64,000 nucleotides of DNA. It comes from Laburnicola sp. R22_1 (Eukaryota > Ascomycota > Dothideomycetes > Pleosporales > Didymosphaeriaceae). The notes under the pieces were generated by a model. The model saw nothing but the letters and a program-made list of their open reading frames with translations. It ran no database searches and was not told the origin of the DNA. Positions within the stretch are counted from its first letter, which is position 1; each line of letters begins with the position of its first letter. Made by a program: the position numbers and the translations under genes. Location: assembly GCA_014281115.1 (NCBI GenBank), contig JACONQ010000003.1, positions 1,922,001 through 1,986,000 of the forward strand, read 5' to 3'. Below are positions 62,459-64,000 of the stretch, piece by piece.

Positions 62459-63856
62459 ATGGATAAAGCCAGTCAAGTGTTAGCACGAGAGGTTCGTTCT
62501 GGTATGCGTAGATCGTACCGTGCCCTCGCAGACCGTGACGGGGTTCCTCACACTACGCTCCATCATCGCGCGCGCGGTCGACGGTCGATAGAGGAGAAGG
62601 CCCAGAGTCAGCAGTATCTGACTCCGTGGGAAGAGACCGCCCTCGTCAAGTACCTCTTACAAATGTCAGATCTCGGACAACCCGTACGAATCAAATTTAT
62701 ACCCTTCCTTGCCTTCGTCGCCACTCGCCAGCGACTGGCGACCGATCGACCCCTCAAACCTCCAGGTAAAAACTGGGCGAAGGCCTTCGAGACCCGCCAC
62801 CCAGAGACGGCAGCGAGACGGGTAATGGCGTTAGACTGGAACCGCCACGAGAAGAATGTCGCCGGGAAGATCACACACTGGTTCGAGGTGATAGAGAAGG
62901 TGTTGGACGAACTAGCCATCCTGGCGGAGAATTTCTATAACATGGACGAGACTGGAGTCATGCTATCGATGCTAGGCTCTGTAAAAGTCCTCGTAGGTAA
63001 GGGCGATAAACGAAGCTATAGAGGTGCGCGCGTCAAGCGAACGACAGTAACTGCCATCGAGTGCATTAGCGCTGACGGTAGGTATCTGAACCCTATGATC
63101 ATTTGGCCGGCTACTACTTATCGAAGCAACTGGACCACGTTTCCTACTCCTGGATGGCAGTATGCTTGCAATGAGTCTGGATATACCGACTCCAACATTA
63201 GCTTGCAGTGGCTCAAGCGTATATTTGACGCCGATACTAAGGAACGTGCTAACGGACGACCCTGTGTACTTATCTGTGACGGCTTTGGGACGCAAGAGAC
63301 CCTCGAGATCCTAGAGCATTGTTTCGCAAACAATATTATCTTATGTCGTCTCCCCTCGCACACATCCCACAAGCTTCAACCTTGCGACGTCGCGGTATTC
63401 GCACCACTAAAGACGGCTTATCGTGAACAGGTTGAGCGACTGGAGCGGGGTGGGGTGAATGCTATCGGCAAGGAGCACTTCACCGCTCTATACAGTCATG
63501 CAAGAGTGCGCGCGTTCACGTCCAAGAACATCAAGGCCGGCTTCGCCGCCACTGGTTTGTTTCCGTTCAACCCAGAAAGAGTGCTCAGAACGGTACCGAG
63601 ACTCACCGCGGAACTAAACATTCCGGCAACTAATAAGGTAACATTACCTTGTCGACAAGATGCGGTACCGCAAACGCCTATAACACCAGTATCAGCGGAG
63701 GGCCTCATGTCGCTGCAAAGTCTGATCATGCAAAAGGACGCTCATACTCTTGACGAGACCAGCAAACAGGGCCTACAGCGACACTTACAGAAGTTTGCCA
63801 AAGCTGCCCACCTATCCTTCACTAAGGGCGCCCTTCAGCAGAATCACCAGCGCTGA
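62459..63856 (+). CDS. Intact pogo/Tigger-type DDE transposase
   Basis: A full-length frame of 465 residues starts at ATG 62459 (MDKASQVLAR). An in-frame ATG at 62321 would add 46 Pro/Ala-rich residues and is less likely to be the start. Residues 1-45 form a psq-like helix-turn-helix with RSYRALADRDGVPHTTL, and 52-115 a CENP-B-type DNA-binding region. The catalytic core carries NMDETGV (Asp163), LICDGFGTQE (Asp274) and LQPCDVAVFAPLK (Asp310). The spacing of 35 residues between the last two gives a DD35D triad, as in pogo. TSKNIKAGFAATGLFPFNPERVL closes the core. No stops or RIP signature are present, so it may be active or recently arrived. It is unlike the RIP-damaged pogo at 46911-48736, which carries a zinc knuckle. 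Confidence 0.9.
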   Translation: MDKASQVLAREVRSGMRRSYRALADRDGVPHTTLHHRARGRRSIEEKAQSQQYLTPWEETALVKYLLQMSDLGQPVRIKFIPFLAFVATRQRLATDRPLKPPGKNWAKAFETRHPETAARRVMALDWNRHEKNVAGKITHWFEVIEKVLDELAILAENFYNMDETGVMLSMLGSVKVLVGKGDKRSYRGARVKRTTVTAIECISADGRYLNPMIIWPATTYRSNWTTFPTPGWQYACNESGYTDSNISLQWLKRIFDADTKERANGRPCVLICDGFGTQETLEILEHCFANNIILCRLPSHTSHKLQPCDVAVFAPLKTAYREQVERLERGGVNAIGKEHFTALYSHARVRAFTSKNIKAGFAATGLFPFNPERVLRTVPRLTAELNIPATNKVTLPCRQDAVPQTPITPVSAEGLMSLQSLIMQKDAHTLDETSKQGLQRHLQKFAKAAHLSFTKGALQQNHQR

Positions 63857-64000
63857 CAACGTAGCGTAGTACGGTACGATTGACCCTTATTGCTCTACGC
63901 TACGGCTTGTATGGGCGCTACGTACGTACGGGAGCCGCTGGAGATGCCAGATTACGCCCCGTAACCGTAGTACGGTCCAAAAAGGTGTTTACGGGCCGTA
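63857..64000. other. Downstream flank of the transposase with short repeats
   Basis: CGTAGTACGGT occurs at about 63870 and 63966, with several GTAC/CGTA palindromic steps nearby, as in subterminal regions of DNA transposons. The window ends inside this region (TTTACGGGCCGTA), so the right terminal repeat may be cut off. Confidence 0.45.

Overview
This window looks like filamentous ascomycete (Pezizomycotina) nuclear DNA split into two compartments. From base 1 to about 52.83 kb it is extremely AT-rich. CpA and TpG are scarce, TpA is abundant, and broken reading frames are stopped almost only by TAA/TAG where Gln (CAA/CAG) or Trp (TGG) codons are expected. That is the footprint of repeat-induced point mutation (RIP). 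From about 52.86 kb to the end the composition is balanced, and genes with short GT..AG introns (43-101 bp) can be read. The species cannot be fixed from this sequence alone.

The RIP compartment is a nested transposon graveyard. Its main residents are: Gypsy-1 (8098-18397, chromodomain type) carrying a Tc1/mariner element inside it (9097-11235); a complete Copia element (20066-25544) with near-identical LTRs, a perfect 5-bp target duplication and one uninterrupted gag-pol frame broken only by nonsense codons; Gypsy-2 (27416-40247), which carries a later solo LTR in its protease region (31268-31794) and an extra readable frame after integrase; a pogo/Fot-type transposon with a zinc-knuckle tail (46911-48736); and a Copia integrase remnant (49631-52830) at the compartment edge. 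Among them are smaller dispersed families: a tRNA-related SINE-like element (two copies), family X (about 1.14 kb, 12-15-bp target duplications), family ABC (14-bp target duplications) and a palindromic MITE-like element.

The balanced compartment starts with a degenerate DUF3435 (tyrosine-recombinase-like) gene with two C-terminal C2H2 fingers (53241-55578). A second 5'-truncated paralogue follows (55717-56427), then a third fragment holding only the finger tail and 3' flank (59330-59685). Between them lie a degenerate membrane-protein gene (57196-58076, minus strand) and an apparently intact three-exon gene for a small acidic/AT-hook/coiled-coil protein (58682-59261). Downstream are an AA11-like lytic polysaccharide monooxygenase gene with nonsense codons (60680-61634) and an intact pogo-type DDE transposase (62459-63856) that shows no RIP damage.

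Insertion order can be read from the nesting. Family X/ABC and the LTR elements came first and were mutated by RIP. The solo LTR in Gypsy-2 and the 3' transposase look younger, or were too short or too recent to be mutated. No rRNA, functional tRNA, CRISPR or bacterial-type features are present. Calls rest on motifs read by eye; no database search was run.
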